Part shown: in pieces, positions 16,871 to 24,986 of the stretch
How the letters are laid out: each line of letters opens with the position of its first letter
How positions within the stretch are numbered: position 1 is the stretch's first letter
Assembly: GCA_020636195.1 (NCBI GenBank)
Contig: JACJYH010000006.1
Location: forward strand, 62,001-126,000
Reading direction: 5' to 3'
DNA from: Lewinellaceae bacterium
GTDB lineage: Bacteria > Bacteroidota > Bacteroidia > Chitinophagales > Saprospiraceae
Length of the DNA: 64,000 nt
The notes under the pieces: generated by a model
Seen by the model: the letters and a program-made list of their open reading frames with translations, nothing else
Database searches by the model: none
Told to the model about the DNA's origin: nothing
Program-made: the position numbers and the translations under genes

Positions 16871-17504
16871 TGCCGGTATACTTTGCAGTGATGAGCGTTG
16901 GTATAGGCATGCCTCTAATATTCTCGTAATTGTCAAAAAATGTGGCATTTATCTCTTTTCCATCTACATCAATGAGTCTCACAGCCTTTAATAGATTATT
17001 TTCAGTTTTCGTATATGCATTTTTCAAAAACTTCGCAAAAACTTCAGGAGGCGACCATTCAAAGAAGGAAGCACTTTCTGTAACATCTGTATTTTTTAGT
17101 GTAAACCCCAATTCACTTAAACCATAGTCAATTTTTTGTACTTCTAGGAGATCAGTAAAGATCGACATATCATCGAAGTTCTTTATTTTAGTCGAAGTAA
17201 TCAATGAGTCACCAATAAATTTTTCAAAAATACTGTCTTTAATAATCCACTTTTGTCTATCGGGAAAATGAATATTAAATTCTATCCTTTTCTCATCTTT
17301 ATTCATGAAAAAAGTACCTTTAAGAAGTGCAGAATATGGTTTTTCTAAACCAGTTCTTTTCTCCATTAAAGTGAATTCCGAAGAAAATTGTGAAAATCTC
17401 TGACCATATGTTGAAAAATATCCAACAATAAGACAAAATATGATCAGAGATTTCTTGATTTTATGGCCCAATTGTACCTTATGCCATGTTATGTACAAAG
17501 TCAC
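16818..17504 (-). CDS. Exported LolA-like protein
   Basis: Encodes up to 228 residues. After a signal peptide ending FSTYGQ, the body shows a half-barrel-like beta pattern: RFSQFSSEFTLMEKR, LLKGTFFMNKDEKRIEFNIHFPDRQKWIIKD, LLKAVRLIDVDGKEINATFFDNY. This resembles LolA/LppX-type lipoprotein carriers, but the similarity is by eye. The frame's first start is GTG 17504, overlapping the upstream gene by 26 bases. A TTG at 17471, eight bases past that gene's stop and preceded by AAGG, gives a shorter, better signal peptide (24 residues) and is a real alternative. It could carry lipids or lipoproteins across the periplasm for its operon partners. Confidence 0.65.
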   Translation of the reverse strand: MTLYITWHKVQLGHKIKKSLIIFCLIVGYFSTYGQRFSQFSSEFTLMEKRTGLEKPYSALLKGTFFMNKDEKRIEFNIHFPDRQKWIIKDSIFEKFIGDSLITSTKIKNFDDMSIFTDLLEVQKIDYGLSELGFTLKNTDVTESASFFEWSPPEVFAKFLKNAYTKTENNLLKAVRLIDVDGKEINATFFDNYENIRGMPIPTLITAKYTGNEQKLFKSLQFDKISLQ

Positions 17505-17961
17505 TCACTATCTGTACATCTGCAAATTTAAACAAGCCAGCAAAAGAAAGAATGCTCCATAAAACTACCCAAGCTATGCAGCCCCAAAGTGCATTCATGA
17601 CTTGTTCTTTTCTATTTGAACCCTCATCCATGGCAAGATAAACGATCAGCATACCGATCAACCCTAAGCAAAATCCCCAAACGAATCCAGGAATATTTAA
17701 TGGTGCTCCATCAGCATCCAAAATCCCTTCTTCACTTGCTGAAGCACTCAAACCCAAAGATGTCACTTCATCAGCTTTTAATAGTGCTAGTTGCTCAAAT
17801 GTCAATCCCTGATTGTTAATGATATCATTGAGTGATGAAATCGGTGCTAAAGCTTGCTGAATTTCAGATTGTCCGGAAGAAAATGGGTTCTCTGTAGGGT
17901 TAGTAGCAGTAGCTGAAAAATAAGAAAATAAAACAGCTAAAATTAATGTAAATTGCCTCAT
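17479..17961 (-). CDS. Exported two-helix membrane protein, first gene of the YidD operon
   Basis: Encodes 160 residues. A signal peptide (MRQFTLILAVLFSYFSATAT) is followed by a ~70-residue soluble part rich in Ser, Leu and Ala, then two transmembrane helices (IPGFVWGFCLGLIGMLIVYLAM and VMNALWGCIAWVVLWSILSF) joined by a charged loop DEGSNRKEQ. The soluble-plus-hairpin layout recurs in Bacteroidota small exported proteins. I do not recognise a named family with certainty. Its promoter lies 28 bases upstream and the four following genes overlap one another, so it leads the operon. Confidence 0.7.
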   Translation of the reverse strand: MRQFTLILAVLFSYFSATATNPTENPFSSGQSEIQQALAPISSLNDIINNQGLTFEQLALLKADEVTSLGLSASASEEGILDADGAPLNIPGFVWGFCLGLIGMLIVYLAMDEGSNRKEQVMNALWGCIAWVVLWSILSFAGLFKFADVQIVSDFVHNMA

Positions 17962-17989
17962 ATAAAAGTATTTAAATGATATAATGGGT

Positions 17990-17997
17990 CAAATATA
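17990..17997 (-). promoter_or_regulatory. -7 promoter element of the YidD operon
   Basis: TATATTTG on the minus strand, perfect consensus, 28 bases before the start at 17961. A TTG is present at a 17-base spacing, a little short. Confidence 0.65.
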
Positions 17998-18188
17998 AAC
18001 CTTTTTTGTAAATGCAATCTTAATTGATTTATTTTTTTTAATACAAATCATTACACTCATGAGTAATGATTTGGATGTGGGTGGACATGCGTCATTATTG
18101 ATAATCAAAATAGTTTTTCAAAATCCGCTAAATACAACTATTTTCAGCCGTTCAGAGAAAATAATGTGTATTCTGCTAGGACAGCACT

Positions 18189-19244
18189 CTACAATTTTGC
18201 TTGATAAAAATGAAATGCATCTTCCAATGCATTGGTCTTGATTGGAGTACTTTTTTTTGCCGATCCAATGTCTTCCAATAAGACTACGTGAAATTCTCCA
18301 TTTTCATTTTTTTTGTCGTGTTGCATAATCTGGAGCAGTTCAGGCACTGGTTTTACGTATTTCGGCTGATGACCGTAAATGTCCAATATGCTATGCCGTA
18401 TATCGAATAAATCTGATTCTGATAATTGACCCGATCTATAAGATAAATAGGATTCACATACCATACCAATGGCTACTGCTTGACCGTGGAGCAATGGTTT
18501 TTTTGAAGACATCCATTTGGATTCAATCGCATGTCCAAAAGTATGGCCAAAGTTTAAAATTTTCCTTATTCCTATATCATGAGGATCTTTCTCTACAATC
18601 CTCTTTTTTATAGAAACAGATTTGAAAATGTGTTTTTTCATCTCAATCGGGGACATCAGTAAACCATGAGATAAGGCCTTCCACTCATCGGTATCGGCTA
18701 TAAGTCCATGTTTCAACATTTCGGCGTAGCCACTCTTTAATTCTTCAGGAGGAAGTGTTTTTAAAAAATCTGTGAATATGAAAACAGCCTTCGGTTTATG
18801 GAATGATCCGATGATGTTTTTATACTCTAAAAAGTCTATTCCAGTTTTACCTCCAATGGAAGCATCAACTTGACCCAAAAGAGTTGTGGGTATTTGAATA
18901 AAATCGATTCCCCTCATAAAAGTGGATGCGCAAAACCCACCGATATCCCCAATCACTCCACCTCCAAGGTTTATCAGTAATGTGTTTCTATCTGAATGAA
19001 ATTCTATGAGTTTCTTCCAAATATATTCACTTGTTGAAATAGATTTTGAAGTTTCTCCACTCTTGATTTTTATAATATGAAATTCCATATTTAACAATGG
19101 AATCAAGTGGTGCAAGCAGTATTTTTCAGTATTTTCATCTACTAAAATGACAAGTGATGAAGGATTCTTCTTGCCAATGAATTCTTGTAATTTTGATGTG
19201 TTATCAAAATAGATATTATATCCTTTAGTACGAATGGTTTTCAT
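18189..19244 (-). CDS. aroB: 3-Dehydroquinate synthase
   Basis: Second step of the shikimate pathway: DAHP to 3-dehydroquinate, NAD-dependent with a divalent metal. The product of about 351 residues has the NAD/active-site signature NLGGGVIGDIGGFCASTFMR, the segment IQIPTTLLGQVDASIGGKTGID and the metal-binding region with E-x-LKHGLIAD and ILNFGHTFGHAIE. The frame opens ten codons earlier (19274, MSFENVHLLH). The ATG at 19244 gives a more usual N-terminus (MKTIRTKGYNIYF), and I could not settle it by a ribosome site. It is not in an operon with other aromatic genes. Confidence 0.93.
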   Translation of the reverse strand: MKTIRTKGYNIYFDNTSKLQEFIGKKNPSSLVILVDENTEKYCLHHLIPLLNMEFHIIKIKSGETSKSISTSEYIWKKLIEFHSDRNTLLINLGGGVIGDIGGFCASTFMRGIDFIQIPTTLLGQVDASIGGKTGIDFLEYKNIIGSFHKPKAVFIFTDFLKTLPPEELKSGYAEMLKHGLIADTDEWKALSHGLLMSPIEMKKHIFKSVSIKKRIVEKDPHDIGIRKILNFGHTFGHAIESKWMSSKKPLLHGQAVAIGMVCESYLSYRSGQLSESDLFDIRHSILDIYGHQPKYVKPVPELLQIMQHDKKNENGEFHVVLLEDIGSAKKSTPIKTNALEDAFHFYQAKL

Positions 19245-19355
19245 GTGAAGCAGGTGTACATTTTCGAAACTCAATCTTTTGACTCCATTTAAGTATAAAA
19301 GTAACCATTGCTGAGATGTTTAGAGTCTGTTTTTCACACTTTAAATTTGAAAAAA

Positions 19356-20114
19356 TTATAAGATAAGTCCTATGGGGCAATGGTCTGATCCCATCTCATC
19401 GGTCAAAATGAATGCATCTTTGATTACGTTTTCCAATTGCTGGTCCACTAAGAAGTAATCGATCCTCCATCCGATATTTTTTGCTCTTAAACCGAATCTT
19501 GCACTCCAGAAGGAATATTGGACTTTATCAGGATAAAAGTGACGAAATGAATCAATGAAACCATTGTTGATGAATCTGTCCATACCGTCTATTTCTACTT
19601 GAGTATAACCGGCAATCTTATTATAATTTTCTTTAGGCCTAGCCAAATCAATTGGTCTGTGGGCAACATTGAAATCACCGGTAACTATCACAGGTTTTTT
19701 CTTTTTAAGACCTTCTAGATAATTTGCAAAATCTTTATCCCACTCTGATCTATATTCCAACCTTTTCAATCCATCGCCGCTATTTGGTACATAGACATTG
19801 ACCAAGTAAAAATCATCAAATTCTGATGTTAAAACTCGGCCTTCTTTGTCGTGGTCTTCTATATTGATATTGATAAAATCATGAACCGGTGGCTTTTTTG
19901 AGATTGTGCACACGCCTGAATACCCTTTTTTCTCGGCTGAATTTGTACTGATATGATATCCTGTAAGCGTTGCCAAAGCTTCTAATACTTGATCATCTTG
20001 CGCCTTGGTCTCTTGCAGGCAGAATATATCTGCATCAATAGCTCTAAATTGCGCTTCAAAGTTTTTTCCCATCATGGCTCTGATGCCATTCACATTCCAA
20101 GAAATGAGCTTCAT
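19356..20114 (-). CDS. xth: Exodeoxyribonuclease III (AP endonuclease)
   Basis: Mg-dependent phosphodiesterase that cleaves at abasic sites and trims 3' ends in base-excision repair. The 252 residues carry the full set of motifs: SWNVNGIRAM at the start, CLQETKAQ with the metal-binding Glu, DFYLVNVYVPNSG, TGDFNVAH, and SDHCPIGL with the catalytic Asp-His pair. Length and motif spacing fit ExoA/Xth. It is monocistronic, and the 81-base gap to aroB has no clear hairpin. Confidence 0.95.
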   Translation of the reverse strand: MKLISWNVNGIRAMMGKNFEAQFRAIDADIFCLQETKAQDDQVLEALATLTGYHISTNSAEKKGYSGVCTISKKPPVHDFININIEDHDKEGRVLTSEFDDFYLVNVYVPNSGDGLKRLEYRSEWDKDFANYLEGLKKKKPVIVTGDFNVAHRPIDLARPKENYNKIAGYTQVEIDGMDRFINNGFIDSFRHFYPDKVQYSFWSARFGLRAKNIGWRIDYFLVDQQLENVIKDAFILTDEMGSDHCPIGLIL

Positions 20115-20290
20115 TTGTGGTAACGTTTAAAATTGTTCTTAATAAAAACGGTTCCAAAGTGGTATTGTTGGTATTTCTATCAGATTATTTAGCAAAATAG
20201 ATCAATTTAATATTAAAAATTATGAAAAGAAGACATTACATATTATAGTTTGGTATAATATTTGTGATCTAGAGAAAAAAATAGTTTCTT

Positions 20291-22501
20291 ATGCCTATAT
20301 TTTACAAGCATTTATTGCTGTTCTTCCTAGTCTTCAAAGTTTCAATTGGAATGACTCAAAAAAGAGTTTGTGAGAGTGATGAATATCTTTTAGAAGAGAT
20401 TAAATCAGATCCAATGAGGCAGAAAATTTTGGATGAAATTGAGTTGAAAATACAGGGTTTTAATCACTCTTCTCATTCAGAAAGAAGTGATGAAGTGATC
20501 ATTATTCCTGTGGTAGTACATATCGTTTATAAAAATGATGCGGAGAATCTATCAGAGGCAAGGATAAAATCGCAAATAGATGCCCTCAATCAAGATTTTA
20601 GAAGGCTCAATGTTGATAAAAATACGAATTGGAGTCAAGCAGCAGATACGAAGATTGAATTTGTATTGGCAAAGCGAAGTCCAAACGGTCAAGCAACGAA
20701 TGGAATTGAAAGGGTAAGGACAACACAAGCAAACTTCAACTCATCTTCTGATTATGTGAAATATTCCGCATTTGGTGGAGCAAATGCTTGGTCTTCTGAC
20801 TCCTACTTAAATATTTGGGTTTGTGACATCGCAGGTTCAACATTAGGATATGCTCAATTTCCGGGTGGTAGTTCTCCAAAAGATGGTGTGGTCATTGATT
20901 ATCAAAGTTTTGGCACAACATCAGACGTATTGGCTCCTTTTAATTTGGGAAGAACAGCGACGCATGAGATTGGCCATTGGTTGGGTTTAAAGCATATTTG
21001 GGGTGCCTCGGATTGTAGTACTGATGACTTAGTCGATGATACACCAAAAGCAAACAGACCACACTACAATTGTGAATATGGCGCTTATTCTTGTGGTTCG
21101 AAAGATATGATTGAGAACTACATGGATTATTCCGATGATGTTTGCATGAATTTGTTTACTCTAGGTCAGAAAAATAGAATGAGGGCTATGTTTGACATCG
21201 ACGGACCACGTCATGCTCTTCTTACATCACAGGGACATTTGGCCCCAACAGAGACGAGTTCAAGCACTTGTGAAAATATTATCATGGAGCTGAAATTTGA
21301 TAACTATCCTGGTGAAACGAGTTTTTCTATTTCAGAAAAAAATGGTAATGTAGTATTTTCGAGTCCAAAATTCAGCTCTTCAGATAAGGGTAAAACTGTC
21401 AGTTATACCCAATGTTTAGTGCCGGGTTGTTATCAATTCAGTGTTTTTGATAGTTATAAGGATGGAATCTGTTGCAAATATGGACAAGGCAACTTTAAAC
21501 TGATTCAGAAAGGATCTACTTTATTTGAAGGAGGAGAATTCGGTGCAAACACTTCATTCGATTTTTGTGTCGAAGGAGTTGTTACACAACCAACATGTGA
21601 AGATGGCATCAAAAATGGGGATGAAACCGGTGTGGATTGTGGCGGTGCCTTTTGTAATGTTTGTCCCACGTGTACTGACGGCATTAAAAATGGAGATGAA
21701 GAAGGTATAGATTGTGGTGGATCTTGCACACCATGCCATACTGAAAGTGATCCTGAACCGCCGGCAACATCAATTCCCGGTGCCTATTTTGAGACAGGAT
21801 GGGATGGTTGGACAGGTGGTACCGACACTAAAAGATACACTGGAAACTTTGCTTTTGAGGGAGATTATTGCTTGCAAATTCAAGATAATTCAGGAGCTGA
21901 ATCTACCATCATTTCACCCATATATAATTTTTCTTCATTTCAATCAGTAGAACTATCCTTTTCATTTTATGCGAATAGTATGGAAAGCGGTGAGAAATTT
22001 TTAGTTCAGTATTTTGATGGTGATTCTTGGCATTCAGTACAAACCTATACAAGTGGACAAAATTTTCAAAATGGAACCTTTTATAGTGTGTCTCTCATAT
22101 TAAATAACAACCAATATACGCTATCCAATCAAGCAAAATTTGCTTTTGAATGCGATGCGAGCACCAATGCGGATCAAGTTTATATTGATGCTGTTGAAAT
22201 TACTGGGAATCCTTCAAATTCAGGAAATAGGATGTCAACTTTAGCTTACTATATCGGCCCAAAACCTGAACTTGAGGTCACTTTGTATCCGAATCCCGCT
22301 TCTGACCATTGCGTCATTCAGTGTTCAGAAGAAATGGAATCAATCAAGATATTGTCAACCGAAGGACAATTATTATTCATGGAGAAGGAAATTCATGGTG
22401 ATCATTTTGATGTCCAAACATCAAATATGAATGCTGGTATTTATATCGTGCAAATTGAATCAGAAGGTGAGATCGTTGCCAAAAAACTATTTGTAGAGTA
22501 A
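20291..22501 (+). CDS. Secreted M43-like zinc metalloprotease with T9SS sorting domain
   Basis: Encodes 736 residues. A signal peptide (1-22) precedes a pappalysin/cytophagalysin-type (M43) metalloprotease domain. Its zinc site is HEIGHWLGLKH (H225, E226, H229, H235), with a Met-turn in ENYMDYSDDVCM. Next comes a beta domain (~325-430), then two adjacent 25-residue cysteine-rich repeats (436-460 and 461-483; DGIKNGDExGxDCGG), a jelly-roll-like domain (~495-640) and a type IX sorting domain starting LYPNPASDHCVI. It is probably displayed on or released from the cell surface by T9SS to digest proteins. It is monocistronic and ends at a strong terminator. Confidence 0.9.
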   Translation: MPIFYKHLLLFFLVFKVSIGMTQKRVCESDEYLLEEIKSDPMRQKILDEIELKIQGFNHSSHSERSDEVIIIPVVVHIVYKNDAENLSEARIKSQIDALNQDFRRLNVDKNTNWSQAADTKIEFVLAKRSPNGQATNGIERVRTTQANFNSSSDYVKYSAFGGANAWSSDSYLNIWVCDIAGSTLGYAQFPGGSSPKDGVVIDYQSFGTTSDVLAPFNLGRTATHEIGHWLGLKHIWGASDCSTDDLVDDTPKANRPHYNCEYGAYSCGSKDMIENYMDYSDDVCMNLFTLGQKNRMRAMFDIDGPRHALLTSQGHLAPTETSSSTCENIIMELKFDNYPGETSFSISEKNGNVVFSSPKFSSSDKGKTVSYTQCLVPGCYQFSVFDSYKDGICCKYGQGNFKLIQKGSTLFEGGEFGANTSFDFCVEGVVTQPTCEDGIKNGDETGVDCGGAFCNVCPTCTDGIKNGDEEGIDCGGSCTPCHTESDPEPPATSIPGAYFETGWDGWTGGTDTKRYTGNFAFEGDYCLQIQDNSGAESTIISPIYNFSSFQSVELSFSFYANSMESGEKFLVQYFDGDSWHSVQTYTSGQNFQNGTFYSVSLILNNNQYTLSNQAKFAFECDASTNADQVYIDAVEITGNPSNSGNRMSTLAYYIGPKPELEVTLYPNPASDHCVIQCSEEMESIKILSTEGQLLFMEKEIHGDHFDVQTSNMNAGIYIVQIESEGEIVAKKLFVE

Positions 22502-22523
22502 TGCTATACCGATAAATAAAAAG

Positions 22524-22558
22524 GAAGGCACCACTATCAAATGGTGCCTTCAATTTGT
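22524..22558 (+). terminator. Terminator after the metalloprotease gene
   Basis: GAAGGCACCA (22524-22533) pairs perfectly with TGGTGCCTTC (22542-22551) around an 8-base loop, followed by AATTTGTT. It lies between convergent genes and could serve both strands. Confidence 0.8.
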
Positions 22559-22638
22559 TCATAGTCACAGTGTTAACCCCAAAGAATATTTATTAATTAA
22601 CCAATACCACAATAGTTACTTTCAAAGTTTTTGGGTGT

Positions 22639-23349
22639 TTAGACAGCTATATTCATTTCCATTAATCTATCCATATTTCTTATCAATATTTTACTGCTTT
22701 TTCTAGAGCTATAATGTATAAAATTACTTCGCTTTAACTCGTTTAAAATCCGAGCAACAGTCTGTCTGCTTGTATCTGTCAGCAATGCAATTTCTTTATG
22801 GGACATGCCGTGATCTATCAGACACTCGTCAATACCAATCTTGACACCTTTTCTGATGCCTGATTTATAGATAAATTCAATGATTCTCTCTTTGGCTTTT
22901 TTGAAAACGAAATTGTGTAATCTATCTTCTAGGTGTTGCAACCTGCTGACCATCACATTCATAATATCAGAGGCAAAAAGATGATTCTTCTCTATCAGAT
23001 GCTTGAATACTGATATTGGAATGCACACAATTCTTGAATCTGTCATTGTTTCAGCAAATTCATGATACTGTTGTGAAGAAGTAATTACATTTTCTCCAAA
23101 AATCTCTCCTTCATAAATGATATCTTTAGTCAATGTTCTACCACAAGAAGCCAACATACCTAACTTCACACTTCCTCTTTCAACAATATAGACATAAGAC
23201 GGCGATTGACCGACCTCATAAATGAAAGTGCTTTTGTTGAATTTCTTAAAATTGGAAGAATTTGCAACCATTTCAAGTTCTGATGAAGACAAGACCTTTA
23301 GGAATTTGAATTCTCTAAGACTAAGTACAAGTGGTGATAATGCGTTCAT
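22639..23349 (-). CDS. Crp/Fnr-family transcriptional regulator
   Basis: Encodes 236 residues from the ATG at 23349. An N-terminal cyclic-nucleotide-binding-type beta-roll covers ~15-125 (KSTFIYEVGQSPSYVYIVERGSVKLG, EGEIFGENVI). A dimer helix follows, then a winged-helix DNA-binding domain with MSHKEIALLTDTSRQTVARILNELK. There is no Fnr-type N-terminal cysteine cluster, so it is not an Fe-S oxygen sensor. The effector is unknown. The open frame runs 30 codons further upstream, but those residues do not look like the family and the region is AT-rich. It is divergent from the small membrane-protein gene at 23536, a candidate target. Confidence 0.88.
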   Translation of the reverse strand: MNALSPLVLSLREFKFLKVLSSSELEMVANSSNFKKFNKSTFIYEVGQSPSYVYIVERGSVKLGMLASCGRTLTKDIIYEGEIFGENVITSSQQYHEFAETMTDSRIVCIPISVFKHLIEKNHLFASDIMNVMVSRLQHLEDRLHNFVFKKAKERIIEFIYKSGIRKGVKIGIDECLIDHGMSHKEIALLTDTSRQTVARILNELKRSNFIHYSSRKSSKILIRNMDRLMEMNIAV

Positions 23350-23535
23350 ATGGCCTTCTTTTATTATTATATGCTTGAAAGAGAAAAAACCCCTATGGAT
23401 TTTATAAAAAAAAATAATTTTGTCTTGAATTTTTTTCATTTAGTCTGTAAAATGGTTGAATTAGGAACTTTAGATCCATATTTCATATTTTAAATTTGAA
23501 TCGTTTTACAATACATTTTCAATTAAAAATACATT

Positions 23536-23793
23536 ATGATGACGTTTATAAAAAATATTAATTTTTCAAAAGGGAAAGCATGGCTCCTAACTTTATTTGG
23601 GGTTTTTATGACTCAGTTTTTATTTGGTCAAAGCAGTACTTTAGTCATGTCTAGCAGTGCAGCAGGAGGTATTGGAGTTGGTTCTGTGATTGCAATTGTG
23701 GCTTCTTGGTCACGAAATAAATCTGTTCTGTGGGCAATACTTCATGCGATTTTAGGCTGGTTTTACGTGATATACTTCGTTTTGACAAGGTAA
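23536..23793 (+). CDS. Small membrane protein
   Basis: Encodes 85 residues: a hydrophobic stretch near 14-32 (KAWLLTLFGVFMTQFLFGQ), which could be a signal peptide, then a glycine-rich segment with VMSSSAAGGIGVGSVIAIVASWSRN, and a C-terminal helix (SVLWAILHAILGWFYVIYFVL). The final part resembles small Bacteroidota membrane proteins that keep one W-x-x-LHAxxxWxYVxYF motif. It has no operon partner. It lies divergent from the Crp/Fnr gene with a 186-base shared region, so regulation by that protein is possible. Function is unknown. Confidence 0.62.
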   Translation: MMTFIKNINFSKGKAWLLTLFGVFMTQFLFGQSSTLVMSSSAAGGIGVGSVIAIVASWSRNKSVLWAILHAILGWFYVIYFVLTR

Positions 23794-23917
23794 AATCTCA
23801 CCCTTATCTCATGGAGATGTTTGAATTCAATTTTATGACTACCCTTAAAAGGTAGAAACCTAATTGCCAATTTGAAAAGATTTTATAATTTCGGATTAAT
23901 CCCAACCAAATCAATTC

Positions 23918-24973
23918 TTATAAAATCCCTAAAATTCTTTTGATGGCAATATCATCAACCTCTCCTGCGGCAAAATCATCAAAGGCTTTTCCAGTGGTTT
24001 CAATGATGTGATCTCGAATGAAATTTGCACCTTCTCTGGCTCCTTGTTCTGGTGATTTAATGCAACATTCCCATTCCATGACTGCCCAGCCATCGTACCC
24101 ATATTGCGTGAGCTTGCTGAATATTTGCTTGAAGTCTATCTGCCCATCTCCCAGTGATCTAAACCTACCTGCTCTGTCTTTCCAGTCTGCATAGCCGCCA
24201 TAAACACCACACCTTCCGGAGGGTCTGAATTCAGCATCTTTGACATGGAAAGCCTTGATGCGAGAGTGATACAAGTCAATAAACTGCACATAATCAAGCT
24301 GTTGGAGTAAGAAATGAGATGGATCGTAGAGGATGCAAGCTCGAGGATGTTGTTGGACTTTGTCTAAAAATAATTCATATGTGATACCATCAAAAATGTC
24401 TTCACCCGGATGAATTTCATAACAGAGATCTACACCACATTCATCAAAATATTGGAGAATGGGTAACCATCTTTTTGATAATTCATCAAAGGCAGCATCC
24501 ACCAATCCTGACGGCCTCTGTGGCCATGGATACATGGTGTGCCATAAAAGAGAACCTGAAAATGTAGCATGGGCAGTTATACCAAGATTTTTGCTAGCAT
24601 TAGCTGCGTATTTGAGCTGGGATTGCGCCCATTCATACCATTCTATAGGATTACCTTTCATCGATTTGGGAGCAAAAGCAGAAAACTGGACATTATAAGC
24701 AGGATGGACAGCCATGAGTTGCCCTTGAAGATGCGTGCTCAATTCCGTTATTTCCAAACCATAACTTTGTATCTTGCCTTTCAATTCTTGACAATAATCC
24801 AGACTCTCTGCTGCCAGAGGTAGATCTATAAGTTTATCTTCCCAAGTGGGTATTTGGATACCTTTATAATCCATTTCAGCGACCCATTGACATAAACCAT
24901 CCAAGCTATTGTAGGGAGGGTTTTCTCCTATAAACTGTGCTAAAAATATTGCGGGACCTTTGATTGTTTTCAT
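23918..24973 (-). CDS. Sugar phosphate isomerase/epimerase (AP endonuclease family 2 TIM barrel)
   Basis: Xylose-isomerase-like TIM-barrel protein of 351 residues. Visible markers are GIQIPTWEDKLIDLP near the start, LCYEIHPGEDIFDG (metal-ligand Glu), CILYDPSHFLLQQLDYVQFIDLY, IKAFHVKDAEFRPSGR (His/Asp ligands), GRFRSLGDGQIDFK and GWAVMEWECC. Four such acidic/His residues normally bind a divalent metal. It follows the Gfo/Idh/MocA dehydrogenase gene with a 13-base gap, a common Bacteroidota pairing for oxidation and isomerisation of a sugar or inositol. The exact substrate cannot be read from the sequence. Confidence 0.88.
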   Translation of the reverse strand: MKTIKGPAIFLAQFIGENPPYNSLDGLCQWVAEMDYKGIQIPTWEDKLIDLPLAAESLDYCQELKGKIQSYGLEITELSTHLQGQLMAVHPAYNVQFSAFAPKSMKGNPIEWYEWAQSQLKYAANASKNLGITAHATFSGSLLWHTMYPWPQRPSGLVDAAFDELSKRWLPILQYFDECGVDLCYEIHPGEDIFDGITYELFLDKVQQHPRACILYDPSHFLLQQLDYVQFIDLYHSRIKAFHVKDAEFRPSGRCGVYGGYADWKDRAGRFRSLGDGQIDFKQIFSKLTQYGYDGWAVMEWECCIKSPEQGAREGANFIRDHIIETTGKAFDDFAAGEVDDIAIKRILGIL

Positions 24974-24986
24974 TGATTTTAATATT

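Noticed and set aside
19319..19349. Second copy of the 27060 palindrome ends
   Set aside because: TTTAGAGTCTGTTT resembles the arm for about ten bases but no matching inverted arm follows, so it is probably chance or a decayed fragment.
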